From an uncultured Pelagibacteraceae bacterium (GTDB taxonomy: Bacteria; Pseudomonadota; Alphaproteobacteria; Pelagibacterales; Pelagibacteraceae): 64,000 nt of DNA. The notes under the pieces are model-generated. The model saw nothing but the letters and a program-made list of their open reading frames with translations. It did no database searches and was not told the origin of the DNA. The DNA is taken from contig CACLEJ010000003.1 in NCBI GenBank assembly GCA_902605865.1, forward strand, positions 1 to 64,000. The letters run 5' to 3'. The position numbers and the translations under genes were made by a program. How positions within the stretch are numbered: position 1 is the stretch's first letter; every line of letters starts with the position of its first letter. Below are positions 63,184-64,000 of this stretch, piece after piece.

Positions 63184-64000
63184 TTATTTTAATTGATTAA
63201 AAAGTTCTGGTGGTATGCCTTTATCCATCATCCCTTTTGTATTTCCTTTAGACATTTTTTTCATCATTTCTGACATCATCTTAAATTGCTTAAGCAATTT
63301 ATTGATAGTGGCTACGTCTGTTCCTGAGCCATTAGCAATTCTTTTTTTTCTAGAACCATCTATAATCTTAGGGTTTTCTCGCTCTTTTTTAGTCATTGAT
63401 AATATTACAGCTTCGTTTTGAGTAATTATTTTTTCATCCACTCCTGCTTGGTCCATTTGAGATTTAACTTTTGAAACACCAGGCAAAAAAGACATTATAC
63501 CTTCAATACCGCCCATTTTTTTCATTTGTCTTAACTGAGTAAGATAATCCTCTAACGAGAATTGACCTTTTTTTAATTTTTCCTCTGTTTTTTTTAATTT
63601 TTCTTCATCTAGATCTTCGGCAGCCTTTTCAACAAGAGAAACAATATCTCCCATACCCAAAATTCGATTAGCAATTCTATCTGGATGAAAGACTTCAAAA
63701 TTTTCTATTTTTTCACCAACCCCTAAAAATTTTATTGGAACATCTGCAACATATTTCATACTTAATGCTGCTCCACCCCTACCATCACCATCTGATCTTG
63801 TAAGAATAATACCAGTAAGATTAACTGTACTTTTAAATTCTTTTGCTACATTAGCTGCAACTTGTCCAGTAAGGGAATCTGCAACTAGAATAGTTTCTGA
63901 TGGATTGACAATACTTTCGATTTGTTTAATTTCACTCATCATCTGTAAATCAATCTGAGTTCTTCCAGCTGTATCAAACAGAATTACATCTGCTCCATTA
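63184..64000 (-). CDS. ffh: Signal recognition particle protein Ffh, C-terminal part
   Basis: The frame runs off the window at 64000, so the N-terminus and Walker A loop are missing. The visible part has DVILFDTAGRTQID, LTGIILTRSDGDGRGGAALS and FLGVGEKIENFEVFHPDRI of the GTPase domain. The M domain follows (ILGMGDIVSLVEKA, MGGIEGIMSFLPGVSKVK, NGSGTDVATINKLLKQF) and ends with a Met-rich helix. It binds 4.5S RNA and signal sequences. It is the first of the ffh-rpsP-trmD-rplS order. An internal Met near 63942 is not the true start. Confidence 0.97.
   Translation of the reverse strand, partial: NGADVILFDTAGRTQIDLQMMSEIKQIESIVNPSETILVADSLTGQVAANVAKEFKSTVNLTGIILTRSDGDGRGGAALSMKYVADVPIKFLGVGEKIENFEVFHPDRIANRILGMGDIVSLVEKAAEDLDEEKLKKTEEKLKKGQFSLEDYLTQLRQMKKMGGIEGIMSFLPGVSKVKSQMDQAGVDEKIITQNEAVILSMTKKERENPKIIDGSRKKRIANGSGTDVATINKLLKQFKMMSEMMKKMSKGNTKGMMDKGIPPELFNQLK

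Noticed and set aside
63920-63942. Internal Met-Met as a start of a short Ffh-like protein
   Set aside because: The frame continues upstream through conserved GTPase sequence (LFDTAGRTQID) to the window edge, so the gene is merely cut by the window.

Overview
The window is a stretch of AT-rich, gene-dense alphaproteobacterial chromosome that most likely comes from the SAR11 clade (Candidatus Pelagibacter or a close relative). The reasons are low GC throughout, intergenic gaps that are mostly under 50 bases, a DMSP-demethylation cluster (dmdC-dmdB-dmdA), a SAM-II riboswitch in front of metX, a class I lysyl-tRNA synthetase, ChvG/ChvI and RegA-type regulators, and alphaproteobacterial gene order (atpHAGDC; a TCA block of sdh-mdh-suc genes; leuCDB near asd). 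No tRNA, rRNA, CRISPR array, insertion sequence, prophage or defence gene was seen. No stretch over 300 bases lacks a gene; the longest gap is 200 bases (21948-22147), and it holds the riboswitch.

Layout. 1-7002 (minus strand): the start of an AmgK-like sugar kinase, tsaE, ahcY, the chvG/chvI two-component pair and polA. 7053-8547: an orphan ABC ATPase and a RegA/ActR-type regulator, convergent. 8548-12853 (plus): a polyamine operon (ornithine/arginine-type decarboxylase, deoxyhypusine-synthase-like protein, aguB, aguA) behind a leader that contains an intrinsic terminator. 12855-16329 (minus): queuosine-precursor transporter, rpmB, pyrD, lysS. 16416-19973 (plus): trkH, an AmpG-like permease and a cytoplasmic SH3/NlpC-P60 peptidase. 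19970-21947 (minus): tyrA-type dehydrogenase and hisC. 22045-31163 (plus): SAM-II riboswitch, metX, metW, gloB, then rplU, rpmA, obg, proB, proA, nadD, rsfS, ctpA, rppH. 31152-64000 (all minus): F1-ATPase genes, priA, a split TPR/sulfotransferase, 2-oxoglutarate dehydrogenase, succinyl-CoA synthetase, mdh, mmsA, sdhCDAB, asd, dmdABC, leuBDC, rplS, trmD, rpsP and partial ffh.

How the genes fit together. The minus-strand half carries much of the TCA cycle from 2-oxoglutarate to oxaloacetate, followed downstream by F1-ATPase. DmdABC takes DMSP to methylthioacryloyl-CoA, one step short of methanethiol; MetX makes an activated homoserine that can accept methanethiol or sulfide; AhcY clears S-adenosylhomocysteine. 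The AmgK-like kinase, AmpG-like permease and NlpC/P60 peptidase together suggest some cell-wall recycling.

The window is mostly core genome and I do not claim a new system. The observations most worth checking are: a TPR-sulfotransferase split at an A8 tract so that one fewer A restores a fusion; a SAM-II aptamer running straight into a U7 tract; the leader of the polyamine operon; a dmdCBA block sitting between leuB and asd; an SdhD without the usual heme-ligand histidine; loss of rimM from the rpsP-trmD operon; and matching acidic repeat tails on ribosomal proteins S16 and L19.
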